Assembly (NCBI GenBank): GCA_002900995.3
Contig: CM035307.1
Coordinates: 3,348,001 to 3,412,000 of the forward strand
Reading direction: 5' to 3'
DNA from: Ganoderma boninense
Taxonomy: Eukaryota; Basidiomycota; Agaricomycetes; Polyporales; Polyporaceae
Length of the DNA: 64,000 nucleotides
Positions 1 to 10,992 of the stretch are shown piece after piece (within the stretch, counting starts at the first letter, position 1; each line of letters begins with the position of its first letter). The notes below the pieces were generated by a model. It ran no database searches. It had not been told where the DNA came from and saw only the letters and a list, made by a program, of their open reading frames with translations. A program made the position numbers and the translations under genes.

Positions 1-493
1 GACGGATGTTCTCCTGCTACTCGTCCTTCCATGGACACACAGCTTGCTCTGGCAACGATTTATTGTCTCGATTGCGGCCTTTGTACTTGGACGCTCGCGG
101 TGGTGGACCCTTCGACCGGCTCTGTCCGGCGGCTAAAATGGTACGTAACTGTTGTGGGCGCGTGTGAACGCCTTCTGCGCATCGGAGGAAGTCAGACATG
201 GCGTGTCCCAGCAACCTACTGAAGCTTGCGCGCGGTCTTGTCTGCTGTACACTGGCATGAATATTCCCTTCTTCCATACAAGGGGAGGGTTCCTTCCAGC
301 TCCTACGACACATAAAAGCAGGCCCTGCCCGGTGAGGTTATTCGCCAACCTGTCTATCTAACTGTGCTGCGCACAGTACTCTCACCAGCAGCCCGGCAAA
401 CACCCTTCTCATCCTTAATTACCATCTGCTGTTTTCTTGAGGTACGCTGACGCACATAACCTTCACCCCGAATATTCACATATATCCGTGTAG
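1..493. other. left-edge sequence without a supported gene
   Basis: Only short overlapping open frames are present, none with recognisable content. The last bases before the small gene at 494 look like an intron acceptor (pyrimidine-poor, ending TGTAG directly before the ATG). A 5' non-coding exon of that gene could therefore lie here. Confidence 0.4.
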
Positions 494-1294
494 ATGTCGA
501 GCATCTCAGACCCCCGGATCGGCTTTACGACCAACACACTTACGCTTTGGTCCTTCACCATCAGCGTCGCACTCGCCGGGGCCAAATACTACTCTTCTTT
601 TTGCGCAACCAATAACCGGCACCAAGCCATCATCGGGATCTTGGATCGCTGGGAGAATTACCTGCGATTGCAAAATCCCCAAGACAGGGCGTCCTTCGAG
701 CAGACCCACCCGGGAGAGTTAGATCGCATATCTGACGCAATCCAATTGTGAGCCATACCCTCCGTTTATCGCTACACTTGTGAACAGTTCCTCACCCCCG
801 TTCAGGCTCCGGCGCGACGCGGCAACCATGGCTTTGGAACTCCATCGCCATCGTTGGTGGATGCGGTACTTCCCTTGGTCCGAGGTTTGCGCAGAGTTCC
901 GAATTTGGGATCAAATTATGCAGGAGTCAGACGCCGATTTTTATGTGAGTCGAGTGTTCATACGTCGTTGATCGTTCTCAGGCTAATGCACATTTTGGAC
1001 TGGTAGACGACCACCGAAAGGATGCACCGAGCACAACTGCCGAGTGCAGTGCGAGCTCGGGCTCAAGCAGCGGCTCTTCCACCTCCAGCTGCCGGAAATG
1101 CCGGAGGTCCTCAAGGGCTACCTAGGATAGACAGAAACAGGGCTGTCACATGGTTGAACTCCGTCAGGGCTCATCTGCCTGACGTAAGGCTACAACGGAT
1201 CGTAGATAGCCTCAATGGTAAGACGTACGACTTTTTCTCTGGGACGGGTGAGTCTAAATGCTATCCAACAGCTGTTATGGTCTCCCAGTATTAG
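494..1294 (+). CDS. uncharacterised small protein, copy 1 of a local paralog family
   Basis: I propose three exons, 494-747, 806-944 and 1007-1294, which sum to 227 codons including the stop. I do not recognise the protein. Its first exon has a hydrophobic stretch near residues 12-35. A helical segment follows, ending in a motif with the order RASFEQ then HPGEL. The third exon is Arg/Ala/Pro-rich. The gene at 9049-10037 is a clear paralog: it has the matching motif RAQFEV then HPGEF, the same intron phases, and a second exon of exactly the same length (139 nt). This conservation is the main evidence that the model is real. It has no detectable catalytic signature. The C-terminal end after about 1230 is less certain, because the paralog has an extra intron there. 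Function unknown. Confidence 0.6.
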
Positions 1295-1878
1295 CCGTCT
1301 GCGCATTGCGCTTCAAAGCAGAGCTGTTTGGGCGAAGCACACTGTATTCACACACTGTAGTACTGTAATATGTATGAGTGTTTCATGCGTATCTTGGCGG
1401 GAACTGTTAAATGGTCTGTGACTCAGGCGACCGGTATTGCGGCGCAATGCACTCCATGACCTCTACGCGCATGAATGTTTCATAAAGCTGCAGCGTAGCG
1501 AAACATCCTGAAGCCCTGCCTGTTCACGTCTCCGAACCATAGTGCTGCAAAGCAAATAGGACTCATAAACCTCGCTCAGTTTAGTTCTAAAGGTAGCAAT
1601 GGCCCAGGCCATGAGCTCAAAATGCAGTACTGCGATTGAAATTTAGGTATTCACTACGGTAGTATACCGATGCCGCACACCATAATGTCATACGTGTAAG
1701 GGACGATATGCACGTCACAAATCAATGCATCACTACTAGCGTCGGGCGACAAGAGACCGAACCACGGACATGATTGCACCATCTGAAAAGCATACAGACA
1801 GCATACAGAAACATAAGCGACAAATCACCAACGCAACCGTCCCCAGCGTTCACTTTCTATATCTCGCCGTCATACGAT
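1295..1878. other. intergenic, no gene seen
   Basis: Gap between the stop of the small plus-strand gene and the stop of the minus-strand gene at 1879-3949 (convergent 3' ends). No supported open frame, repeat or RNA gene was found. Confidence 0.4.
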
Positions 1879-3949
1879 TCACAGCCATGAGACGAGGATG
1901 TTTTCCACATCCTCCTCCCGCATGAATGGGCAGTAGAACTCGCCGGTCTCGCGATGCTTCTTGTACAGAATGCGTTCCAGCTCCTTCACCGCAGCCTCAG
2001 ACGGCATCGGACGGTGCTCGCTCGCCATGCACTCCAAGAACCCGCGCAGGTCGTACAGCTGGCCCGTGCGGTCCTGCGACGCTCGTTGCGTGGGAGCATC
2101 TTGGGTCGAAAGACCGGCGCGCTCGTCTTCACGCTTCGTGAAGTGTATGAAACCCCACATGTCCTTCACGTTCTTGTCGGGGCGTTGCCGAGACACGCGC
2201 GACACGACGAATGCCCAGAAGTCTTTCTGGCCGCGGGGTATCCGGGACGTCTGCAACGGCACGGACACCACTGGTCGGCGACCGAACTTCTCACCTGGCG
2301 CGCGCACTCCGGCGTGGAAGGCGGAGAACCCCATCATAGGGTAGGTGGAGCCTTTCTCGCCACGATTCTTCTGTGCGTCCTTCCACGGAAGGGCGTCGAT
2401 CAGGGCCTGGACGACTTGCGCGGGGGTGAAGAAGGGCACGGAGGTGCACGCTAGTGCGCCGTGGCCCAGACCACTGTCGCCCATGCTAGCAAATGTGAAG
2501 CTGATGAGGTATGAGTCGGGTTTCTCGACGGTGAGGAACGCAGGATGGATGATGCCTTCGACTGACTTGAAGCGGGACGGTTCATGTTGTGCGAGGGCGA
2601 GTATATCCGCGTCGACGATGGAGGGGCATCCGATGACCACCAGACGCCGGAGGGTTGGGAGGCCTTCAGCAGCTCAGGCACATCGTTCGTAACCAGGACG
2701 TTGTTAAACGAAACATCCAGGAACGCGAGTTCGCTACAGTCAGAGAGCACCTCGACAAGTTGGGTGCCCGAGAGCTGAAAGCCGGAGAGATCGACCCGTA
2801 CACTCTCGTTCAACTCCGACAGAACACTAACAAGCAATTCAGTGCCAGAGTCGGGAAACGGATAGAAGCCCCGGAGGATTTCTTTGACGTCTCGAGCCTT
2901 CCCCGGAAGATGGAGGACTTGGGCGAGGTCACTTGTGTCGTGCGTCTCAAGGGAGTGCTTCACCACGGCACTGAAAGTCATGTCGACTAGGGAGGGGACT
3001 ATGGACGGTCCATGAGCCGTCGCAGCCTCTGTCGTGATCGATGAGGACGTGGACGGACGTCCAGAGTCCCGGAAGCTGACGTAGGGCCAAGCCTCCCGCA
3101 GGAGCGCTGCAAAGATGACGGGAACATCTTCGAGGCTTTTGATGGCCCGCACTCGGTGCATTAGCAGTAAATCATCCGAGGAGGACGGCTGCTCTGGAGG
3201 AGTCATGTTCAAACATGTATCTACAGCGCATCGAGTAAAAACTCACGATCATCCATGTCGCTTTCCGTTTCAGATTCATCCTCCTCGTCGCTTTCCGTTT
3301 CGGATTCATCCTCGACGGCACTTCCATCCATCTTCGAGCTCTCATCTTCGCTGCCTCCGAGTAGAGAGAGCTGACGCCTAGGGATGGGATAATATGTGGT
3401 CAGGTACCCGTATGCATCGAGAACATCTTTGGATTGTAGGAAACAATACGCGGGACGGTCAGGCTCAGTGATATCGAGGATGGAAATGCCATCGTTGTTA
3501 TCTGAGCAATTCCAGCAGGCTGTCAGAGATAATGGATGGGAATACAATTGGAACTACTCGCCTCCATCCCAGCAACCCATCGAAGCAGATAAAGTTGCCC
3601 CCTCCAAAGACCATCCAGAAACGTATATCTCTTTACCCGCCTCAAGATCTGTAGTCCACGCTGAGCCCAAAAGAGATGCGGCGTAAGGGCAAGGAATGTC
3701 AGGGATGATGGGCTCCTCGCAACCGTGTCCGTATTGTCCGTTGATGGATTGGATTTCGGCGCGCAGGATGGCAGCGTTTTCTGGCTGGCTCACCAGTGTG
3801 ATGAGACGGCGCATAGCGAGCAGTGGGAGACTGCCAAAGGACCATTGGTGGTGGAAGGCTGCTATGCAACGTCTCCGTCCTGGCTCGCCGGGTTGAGCGC
3901 CGTGAGGGCGAACACGGGCGATGAGGAAAGCTTGGTGTCTCTGGCCCAT
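1879..3949 (-). CDS. MGQRHQAF-type hypothetical protein with leucine-rich region, one frame break
   Basis: Exons on the minus strand are 3949-3562, 3501-3247 and 3193-1879. The start MGQRHQAFLIARV followed by a YRC/AAFHHQW-like stretch is a pattern I know from many Agaricomycete hypothetical proteins, none with known function. The first intron (3502-3561) fits a GC-AG intron and yields GCWDGDNNDG across the junction. An acidic Ser/Glu/Asp stretch follows in exon 2. Exon 3 carries leucine-rich repeat-like segments (for example LAFLDVSFNN and LPTLRRLVVIGCP) and then a C-terminal half I do not recognise. The leucine-rich part switches frame near 2660-2668. One missing base there gives a continuous protein of about 652 residues and an exact codon multiple. 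It may be an assembly indel or an early pseudogene. Confidence 0.65.
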
Positions 3950-4420
3950 GGGTGACGTTTACGAATGTGGCGAGTATTGGAGAAGGTGGTGGTAGCGGTT
4001 CGAGCTAGGTGAACAGGGGGCGGGGGATGTGGCGTATATGGATCGCACTCCAATGCGCAGGATTGTTCTCCGTGTTTGGTAAGAGCCTTCTCCTTTTGTA
4101 CCCCTAATGCGGATGAATTGGACATGTCGTATACGCTGTTCGACAGAGTCAGAGCGGCAGAGGGAACACCAGAGACAAGAGTGACTCATTCCGAGTCCAA
4201 CAGAGACTCAGAGACTCAGACTCAGAGCGGTAGCGAAAGCAGCGCCGGCGCCTGATAGCAGGCGCGAGTGCGCGTATTGATCCAGCGCCTGAAATCTAGA
4301 CTAGAGATCTGCGGACGTGCAAAGCACTTTGCCCCTCTGCCACGACACTTCGCTGGAGCAAGCCAACAGCCTATGGCCAGGCTCATAAGAAGACTCGATC
4401 CGCGTTAAATGGAACGTATA
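3950..4420. other. upstream region of the 1879-3949 gene
   Basis: This is the 5' side of the minus-strand MGQRHQAF-type gene. A low-complexity GAGACTCAGA-like repeat lies around 4196-4230. No convincing open frame is present. Confidence 0.35.
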
Positions 4421-4738
4421 CCACTATGTATGTACTTTCCCGTTGATCACAGTGATGCCCTGCCAGTGGTCTCGAAACTTCAAGGCACGGCCGCGTACTC
4501 TCGTATTAGAGGGCACTCTTCAGGTCGTGCCTTTGCATCACATCACAGTAAGTATCCGGTGAGCAGACAGCCAGGTACGGCCAGTGTGTGGCTCCATCAT
4601 AGACACCTTCAAGTTCGTTTAGGCAGGACAAGGCGAGCGGTCCCTAGGCAATACCCTACGCTCGCATGCCGGCACGGGGGTCCATTCGCTCATGGTGCTT
4701 GGGGACCTCTCGTCTGCTCAGTCTCACGGTGTCTCGCG
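4421..4738. repeat. dispersed degenerate repeat Y, copy 1
   Basis: About 320 bp align, with substitutions and small gaps, to 10154-10490. Shared landmarks in order are GTACTCTCGTATTA, ACTCTTCAGG, AGGCAGGACAAGGCGAGCGG and TCACGGTGTCTCG. Both copies lie on the 3' side of a kinase gene and in the same orientation. Short encoded peptides match (LGRTRRAV then PTLA), but stops interrupt both copies. It may be a relic of a coding sequence or a non-coding repeat; I cannot tell which. Confidence 0.7.
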
Positions 4739-6193
4739 ACCCTGAGTCTGCATATATGCCCTTGAGCTGTCCATCTTCTTGATGTCCTGGCCATCACGTA
4801 GGTAACTGTGTTTGCCCATCCGTCTATTCAAGTCGCTTGCGGTCAGAGTGCGAAGCCTCACGCTCAATGGCATACTAGGTGTTTGGACTTGGCTAAGGTT
4901 TGGCTAACTAGCCCCAATCGCACATGGTGAGCTCCTCGCAGGAAGTTGTAAGAAGGGCAAGGGCTAATTGTTTCTTCAATATCTAGCTGCGTGGCCCCGC
5001 TCAAGTTGTGGCCTGGCTGGGATCCCTGTCATGGTGTGGTTTGGGGTTCACGTCTTGCCTTGTGGGGCCACCGCCTCGATTCTTCTTCGAAACGATAGCA
5101 TGGTGTGGGTTACGCAGGAACAACGATAGACTGTTCAGGCAAGGGATGCTGGCCATATCGCACGCCCGAAGGAGCTGTTGATGCCAAAAAATGACCGTCC
5201 TCGGCACGCCGGTGATTCGTGCCTGGAGACAAGACGTAGGAGAACCGAATACTAGGACATGGGTTGACGGCATTGATTGGGATATGACCCTTTCTCCTTC
5301 AACGCGTAGGTCGTACGTATGTATCCCCGAAAGCCACTATGCCCCTCCAACTCGCTTTGCACTCCTCTGAATCTGGCTGGACTGTGGGTATCCCACTCTG
5401 AGTCGGCTGCCTCTGCCTGCGGCCATGAGAGGCCGTTCCAAAAAACCGGAACAAGCTTCTAACGTGCCAGGTTTGTGTTGGAAAGTGATGCAATAAAACA
5501 ACAAATGTACGTTATACACATGCATTCGTCGTTGACTTACATGCCGTCGTCCATGCTCATTGTATTATAATTCGTGCTCTAGAAATCCAGGACCTGTCTA
5601 TGTCGACGTCGAGTTAGGTCACCAGCTTGCATGCGCAGCACGGTGCTAACCTGAGAGGTCGCGCTGTTACATCACTTTACCTTGCGGCGAAGTCACGGTG
5701 GCACTAGCCTGAGTAGACACTGCCAATTGGGTGGTTCTCATCAGGGAGTTTGCTTCGTTACATCATGGTCACAGGACAATGGCCCGCGTCCACACTCTGC
5801 CTCGAGAGCTCGTCTCACGACGCTCGCGTTCAAGCTGGACAGCTCTGGCCTCAAGCTGCTGGGCTACACTGAGGCTGAGAAAAGACCTCTCGCTGGGAAG
5901 ACATCTTCAAGTTCAATCCTTGAAGCCCGAACCAACACCTCGTCCGAGATCCGAAACTCTATTAGTTGTTGACCTGGAAAGCCTTGCATTTGGCCCCTGT
6001 GATGTCTGGACCATGTCCATGAGGTACGTACATCCCACCACTTGCTCGCGTGCAATGGTAACTAAGGGCTATCCGCTATATGGGGCTTCTGTGGAGCTGT
6101 AACCCGGCTGAATGTGTCGCATGCCACCGTACCTTTGGAATGCGGCCATGTGGGTGGTTCGGGGCTGACATGTACAGACATCTCGCCTAGGGC
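4739..6193. other. intergenic, accessory DNA without a supported gene
   Basis: About 1.5 kb between repeats Y and X. Short open frames on both strands have no recognisable content and no splice-joined continuation. Probably decayed duplicated DNA, judging from its position between repeat copies. Confidence 0.35.
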
Positions 6194-6413
6194 CGACCAC
6201 CGCCCCAATTCCAGGGCGACTCTTCTGAATGATGGTCAATGGATCACGCAACGACAACAATTGGTTGTCCCCGTACAAGGGACAGTGCGCGTTGAATGCG
6301 CCCAAAGAAGCTGTCAATGTGACTAACGACCACGCTAGACGTGCTGTTGTCTCTAGAAACAAGGCGAATTCGAACACTAGACTCCTAGTTGATGGGGGTC
6401 TTGACGGCATCGG
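6194..6413. repeat. degenerate repeat X, copy 1
   Basis: About 220 bp align with 13963-14189, sharing CTTCTGAATGATG/CTTCGAAATGATG-like, AAAGAAGC, AGAGACAAGGCGAA-like and TTGACGGCAT blocks. Each copy lies 0.5-0.7 kb beyond the 3' end of a kinase gene. It therefore appears to have been duplicated together with the kinase. No intact open frame. Confidence 0.65.
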
Positions 6414-6923
6414 CCGGCTAGTGAGCTATTGTATTTCATGAATGCTACTTCTGCTTCGACGGCTACATGCAATGCTTTACTAAGTACGTCTCCTCGTTGA
6501 TCCCTAGCCGGTCTTCATACTCCGGCGTTTTTCGCAGCTCCACACTACTGTAAGTAGTCTCTTCAGGAAGACTGTGGCGAAAGACCGAGCGCAGTCGACT
6601 CCCCTTGTCTTCGTATTACTAGTAGTCAAAATTCCGTCAAGAAACACTGTTACGTAGATGTAGGGCCAGAAACGGCTAGCTAAAAGACCTTTAATTACAT
6701 TCAATCTGGTTCGCCTCAACTCTCAGCTTGAAGTGGTCGACGGCCATTCTTATTCAGAAGCCTAGCAGCTATGGACTCGCCTTCGTACTCGTGCCGAAGG
6801 AACATCTTTCGTACACAGAAAAAAGTTGTACCACATCACTTATCACTAGAAGGCCGTCAATCAACGGGGGTGACAGCATCATCTACACAACATACAGCAC
6901 AACAAGAGAGCAAGCACGAATAA
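6414..6923. other. 3' flank of kinase copy 1
   Basis: No supported gene. The three kinase copies share a CCTTGTCTACAG-like block just past their stop codons, on the minus strand. This could mark a further small 3' exon or the 3' untranslated region. Confidence 0.3.
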
Positions 6924-8300
6924 TCAAGATGATGAGCGACCACGAGTGTTTGACCCCATCACTGAGGCAAGCGTAGGAACCTGTAGACAAGGTACAACTG
7001 CACGGTTAGGAGTTAACACCTCGGGATGCATGGGCAAGAGAGTAAGACCTACTAAAGAAAATACATCGGAGAATGCTGCGACGACAAGGTGCTCTCCGCG
7101 TGGACGTGGCCTCCAGAACCGCTTGAAAGCCCAGACACTACGTCGCAGAGACTTCCATTGCTGCAGAGCATTTGCGGCGGTCGGACGACGAGAAGGGTCC
7201 CTCCTAGTCATCTGACTGACCAGTGATTCGAGGATATCTAAGTTTGAATATTTCTACAGGGACAGTCAGCGGCATCCTCTCAATGAAAGGTCGAGCTCAC
7301 CTGCGTGAAGTGCTGACGGAAGAAATTCCCGAGCACAAAGATGTCGACCTTGAATGGGTCGTAGGGAACGTCATCGGAAAGCTCAGGGACGTCCTGGTCC
7401 AAACCATCAGAACCCACAACAAGTCTGTCCGTATCTTCCGGCTTCAGCCAGGTAGATATACCGAAGTCGACGAAGTAATAGGTAACAGGCACGTCATTGC
7501 GGGATAGTAGTGTAGCAGGACGCGTGATGTTCTGGGGGTGGCAATCGAGGCGCATGGGATGAAACCCATCGGGGAATAAGCGTGTGGCATCCATCATCAA
7601 GTTCTTGTAAGCACAATCACTGAAATAAATCACTGTTATCGTGTGTAACCCGTGAGCTCGATAGTGCCTACCGATGAGCGATGCCATTATCGTGCAGGAA
7701 GACGAGGCCCTTCGACGCTGACATTAGTCACTCCACGTATCCAGAAGAGGGAAGATACAATACCTCAAGCAGCTGATCGACGCAGTCAAATATGTTGTCG
7801 ACGGACCTGAATTCGGGATCGTCCACGTAGCGGAGGAAGGGCATCACGATATACGACATATTGGGGTCGTCGGCGTCGGGTATAACGTCCAGAATAGGCA
7901 CGCAATGATTACGGGGATCGGAGCGATACTCCGAGGAGGACAGTTGATTGGCGATACTCAACTCTGTGGACTTCGCTCCAATGCGTTTGAGTAGCACAAG
8001 CTTGCCGTCCGCCATTCTTGTTGCATCCATGAGGCTGGACCGCAACATCTATGGACAGACTGAGTGCACTGAAGGGACCTTAGCGTAAAATACTCTCACA
8101 TGAGTTGATAGAGAATCTTCAGCATGTCTGGCTCGTATGTTTGGGTTCGACCTCCAAGATGGTTGCCAGCCAGGATGGTATCGACGCCGGAGCATATAGC
8201 CGCGGGACTCTAGGTACTGTTGGCGGTCTCGCCAATTGACCTCAACGGGGGCGAGTTCGGCATAGACGTCTGTCTCTGTGTCAGCGGGGCTAGTTGGCAT
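6924..8300 (-). CDS. Agaricomycete-type protein kinase, copy 1
   Basis: Exons on the minus strand are 8300-8100, 8048-7764, 7709-7672, 7619-7301 and 7253-6924 (391 codons with stop). Visible kinase features are a candidate ATP lysine in LVLLKRI, then GLVFLHDNGIAHRDC with a YKN catalytic loop, and VDFGIS as the DFG segment. A conserved tail PYDPFKVDIF and DPSRRPTAA follows. This resembles the FunK1-like kinases expanded in mushrooms, although at about 390 residues it is short for that group. The catalytic His-Arg-Asp, the loop Asn and the Asp-Phe-Gly are all present, so activity is plausible; substrate unknown. The HRD codon is split by an intron. Exons of 285, 38 and 319 nt are shared with copy 2, and copy 3 has the same lengths with 285 and 38 fused. 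The exact 3' end is uncertain. Confidence 0.82.
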
Positions 8301-9048
8301 GGGGGAAGCACGTTAGAGGAGGTAGGAGAGGGGGAAAGTAGCAGGACACCTGGATGGGGAAGTCGTGTTCATCCACATCAGCATGCGCTTGGAGGCGCGT
8401 CTATTGCGTGAGAGTCTGCGGCAGTGCTGCAGATTCAAACTCAGAACAACAGCAATTAATCTCCGACAGCACTCCGACCATGTGGGGGGGCTTGCTGGGG
8501 ATCCCGGAGTTTGTATTCTGGACCTACTTGCGCCCATTCTTAACAATGGGGAATCCTCGATCACTCTGCAGTCCACACCACCGAGACTCACAGCAACGCT
8601 ACAGACGCGGAAACCATTGTTTTCCTTGTACTTCGGCGACTCGCCCGTGTCGTCAAGCTCCGGCAGTTGGCAGATGAGTGGGCGCCCGTCGCGTCAAAGA
8701 ATCAGGGATACACGTAAAGGGTCGTCGCCACATGGACACGACTGTCCAGTCTCCGTGTTAGCCATCTTCCTCGCTTATGCAGGCACAGGACTCACTCACA
8801 CTTCTCGGCCTCGTGTCCTTTACTCTCGATTTAGAGCCTCTGACACTCCAGAACACCTCTTCCTTGGCCTATAAATGATTGTCCACCATGCCAGACAGCG
8901 CCCTGTATCTTCTAGAGTGCTTCTCCTCCGTCTCTGTGCTGCCCATATCTCCTTTGCGCGATCCTTGCTCTTCGCACTGTGAGTCCGATCTACATTCTCT
9001 TGCCTTACCTGTGTGCTGATATGCCGCCATCCATTCCAGTTACCCGAA
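8301..9048. promoter_or_regulatory. divergent promoter between kinase copy 1 and small gene copy 2
   Basis: The kinase (minus) and the small gene (plus) start on either side of this 750-bp gap. It holds a 34-bp element at 8503-8536 that recurs upstream of kinase copy 3 (16321-16354) with two mismatches and at nearly the same distance from the start codon. It also holds a TATAAA at 8870-8875 on the plus strand, facing the small gene. The two genes could be co-regulated; that is inference. Confidence 0.5.
8870..8875 (+). promoter_or_regulatory. TATA-like box for small gene copy 2
   Basis: TATAAA lies about 175 bp upstream of the proposed ATG at 9049. An equivalent TATAAA lies at 16668-16673, in the matching position beside kinase copy 3. 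That recurrence supports a functional or inherited promoter element. Confidence 0.45.
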
Positions 9049-10037
9049 ATGCAAACGCAAAACTTCCCCCCAGCGACGGCCTCCCAAGGCTTGTGCACCA
9101 TTGTTCCAGACCATCCTAGCGGCAGCGACAACTTTGGATTCGTCGTCAACATCTTCAATCTCTTTCAGTTTGCCGGTTCGGCCATAGGCAAACCTGCCAT
9201 TGGGTATTACACCAAGTGGTGCCCAAACAAGGACAGCATCAACCAGCTGCGAGACATCTTGATCGACTGGAAGGACGTCCTTAATGGTCTGGATCCGGAG
9301 CAAAGGGCCCAATTTGAGGTCGACCATCCAGGCGAGTTCGACAGTATGATGCGAGACATCCGCTCGTGAGTCTCGATTTGTTCCCCGCGTTTGCCCATTG
9401 TTGGTCCTTAACTCCCGCTGTTGTTCTGGTGTAGATACGAAAAGCGTCTTGCTGAGCTCAAGGTTGACCTGAACAACAACCCATGGGCCCGATATCTGCC
9501 TGTCAAAACAGACCTGGCTCGCGAATACAAGGGTATTTGGTCTGACGTCTCGAACATGAACCGCGACTACTATGTGAGCACTGTATCATGTATATCCGGT
9601 TTTCGATCATTGTCTAACACGTTACCAGACTACCACCAAGAAATATCGCACAGCGAAGAACAAGTCTGCCGTGCCACGTGGGGCGAGCAGCACTACGTCC
9701 GCTCCTGTCCCGCATCCGACGTCTGAGACCGGCGAGAACGACGTTGAGATGCTTCCCGTATCGACCGCGGCTGCCGAGAACACAGGTATGTCTGGCACTC
9801 TTGAGCATATTTTGACGTACCCTAATTGTGTTTCTTGCTTGTTTCCCGCACCGTTATCAAGAGCGGCGTCTGATCGACCAAAGTACCATTGACCAGACCG
9901 AGCGGTACAGGAGCATTTTGCGGGTGTATTCCAACTATAGCGTGCCGCCAGGTATGCAGAGCACGTACACAGCGATCCAGAGTAAGGCGGCCTTTTACAT
10001 CCATTCGTTACTGTCACACTCACCGTCACCCTACTAG
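9049..10037 (+). CDS. uncharacterised small protein, copy 2 of a local paralog family
   Basis: Exons 9049-9365, 9435-9573, 9629-9785 and 9862-10037 sum to exactly 263 codons. I do not recognise the protein. The N-terminal part has a hydrophobic segment (FGFVVNIFNLFQFAG) that could be a membrane or buried helix. It is followed by the conserved segment with RAQFEV and HPGEF, and a tail ending in Thr/Ser-rich sequence. It matches the gene at 494-1294 in sequence, intron phase and the 139-nt second exon. It diverges head-to-head from kinase copy 1, which is repeated in part elsewhere in the window. An upstream in-frame ATG exists at 9013, but the sequence just before TTACCCGAA looks like an acceptor. 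A 5' exon is therefore possible. Confidence 0.65.
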
Positions 10038-10153
10038 ACCTTGTAACATCCTTACTCTCCCCTGGACCCCCGGAGGGTTCCGTTACCGTATCGCTGGTTT
10101 GAATCGATGACGGCCCTCGGATGTGTTTTTGTCTATCACATGTGTCAATGTTC

Positions 10154-10490
10154 TCCAGTATGTATGTAATTTCCCGCCCCTCACAGTGCAATGCTCTCAG
10201 GCTGGTCTCAACTTCAACGCACGGTCGCCGCGACGTACTCTCGTATTAAAGGGCATTTCAAGATGCCACTCTTCAGGACCGTGCTGTTGCGTCATGTCAG
10301 CTTCCGTGCGGCGAGCAGACATCCAAGTACGGCCAGTGGGCCTCTCCATCGTAGACATGCTTCGCTTAGGCAGGACAAGGCGAGCGGTCACTAGGAAACG
10401 CCCCACGCTCGCATGACGGCACAGGGGTGCATTCGTTGGTGCTCGTGTCGGGCTTGGAGACTCTCATCTGCTCAGCCTCACGGTGTCTCG
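10154..10490. repeat. dispersed degenerate repeat Y, copy 2
   Basis: Partner of 4421-4738, in the same orientation. It lies just past the small gene copy 2 and on the 3' side of kinase copy 2. A shorter, weaker match to its core (GGACAA..GC.AGCGGT.ACTAGG pattern) occurs near 13508-13560. This would be the third position expected if the element was part of a repeated unit. Confidence 0.65.
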
Positions 10491-10992
10491 TACGTAACTT
10501 CCCGCGACAAGACGGTCACGCGAAAGCCCGGGTGCACTCGACTTGACTTGTTCTCTTCCTAGTTGAATCTTCCTGACCTAACCAAGCAACAGGCGAGCAT
10601 GTGGGTGTGGAGCTATGGACCCATCCATGTAAGGCACTTTCCATGCCTATGCCTTTCCCCTCGTTCACGGACGCATCCCCGGGACAACCGACAGCCGTGA
10701 GTCATCAGCATAGCAACCGTAGGTTCGTATTAAGAGGCGATAGATCCATGCTGATGTAGGCGCGGGCTTTATTACACAGGGGGCAGTTTTGTGGTGAGCG
10801 AAGACGACTGGACGGGCGTTACAGCATTCGAACTGGACAGCATATAGGGCTTGGACTAGACAGCATGCATGGAAGCAACAACAGCGAGACGCAGGACGAA
10901 CAGCTGGGATAATGAACGATCGCGAGTGTTTGAGCCCATCACATAGACAAGCGTAGGAACCTGTAGACAAGGTATAGCTGGGCGGTCAGAAG
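10491..10992. other. 3' flank of kinase copy 2
   Basis: No supported gene. It contains the CCTTGTCTACAG-like block shared by all three kinase copies. Confidence 0.35.
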
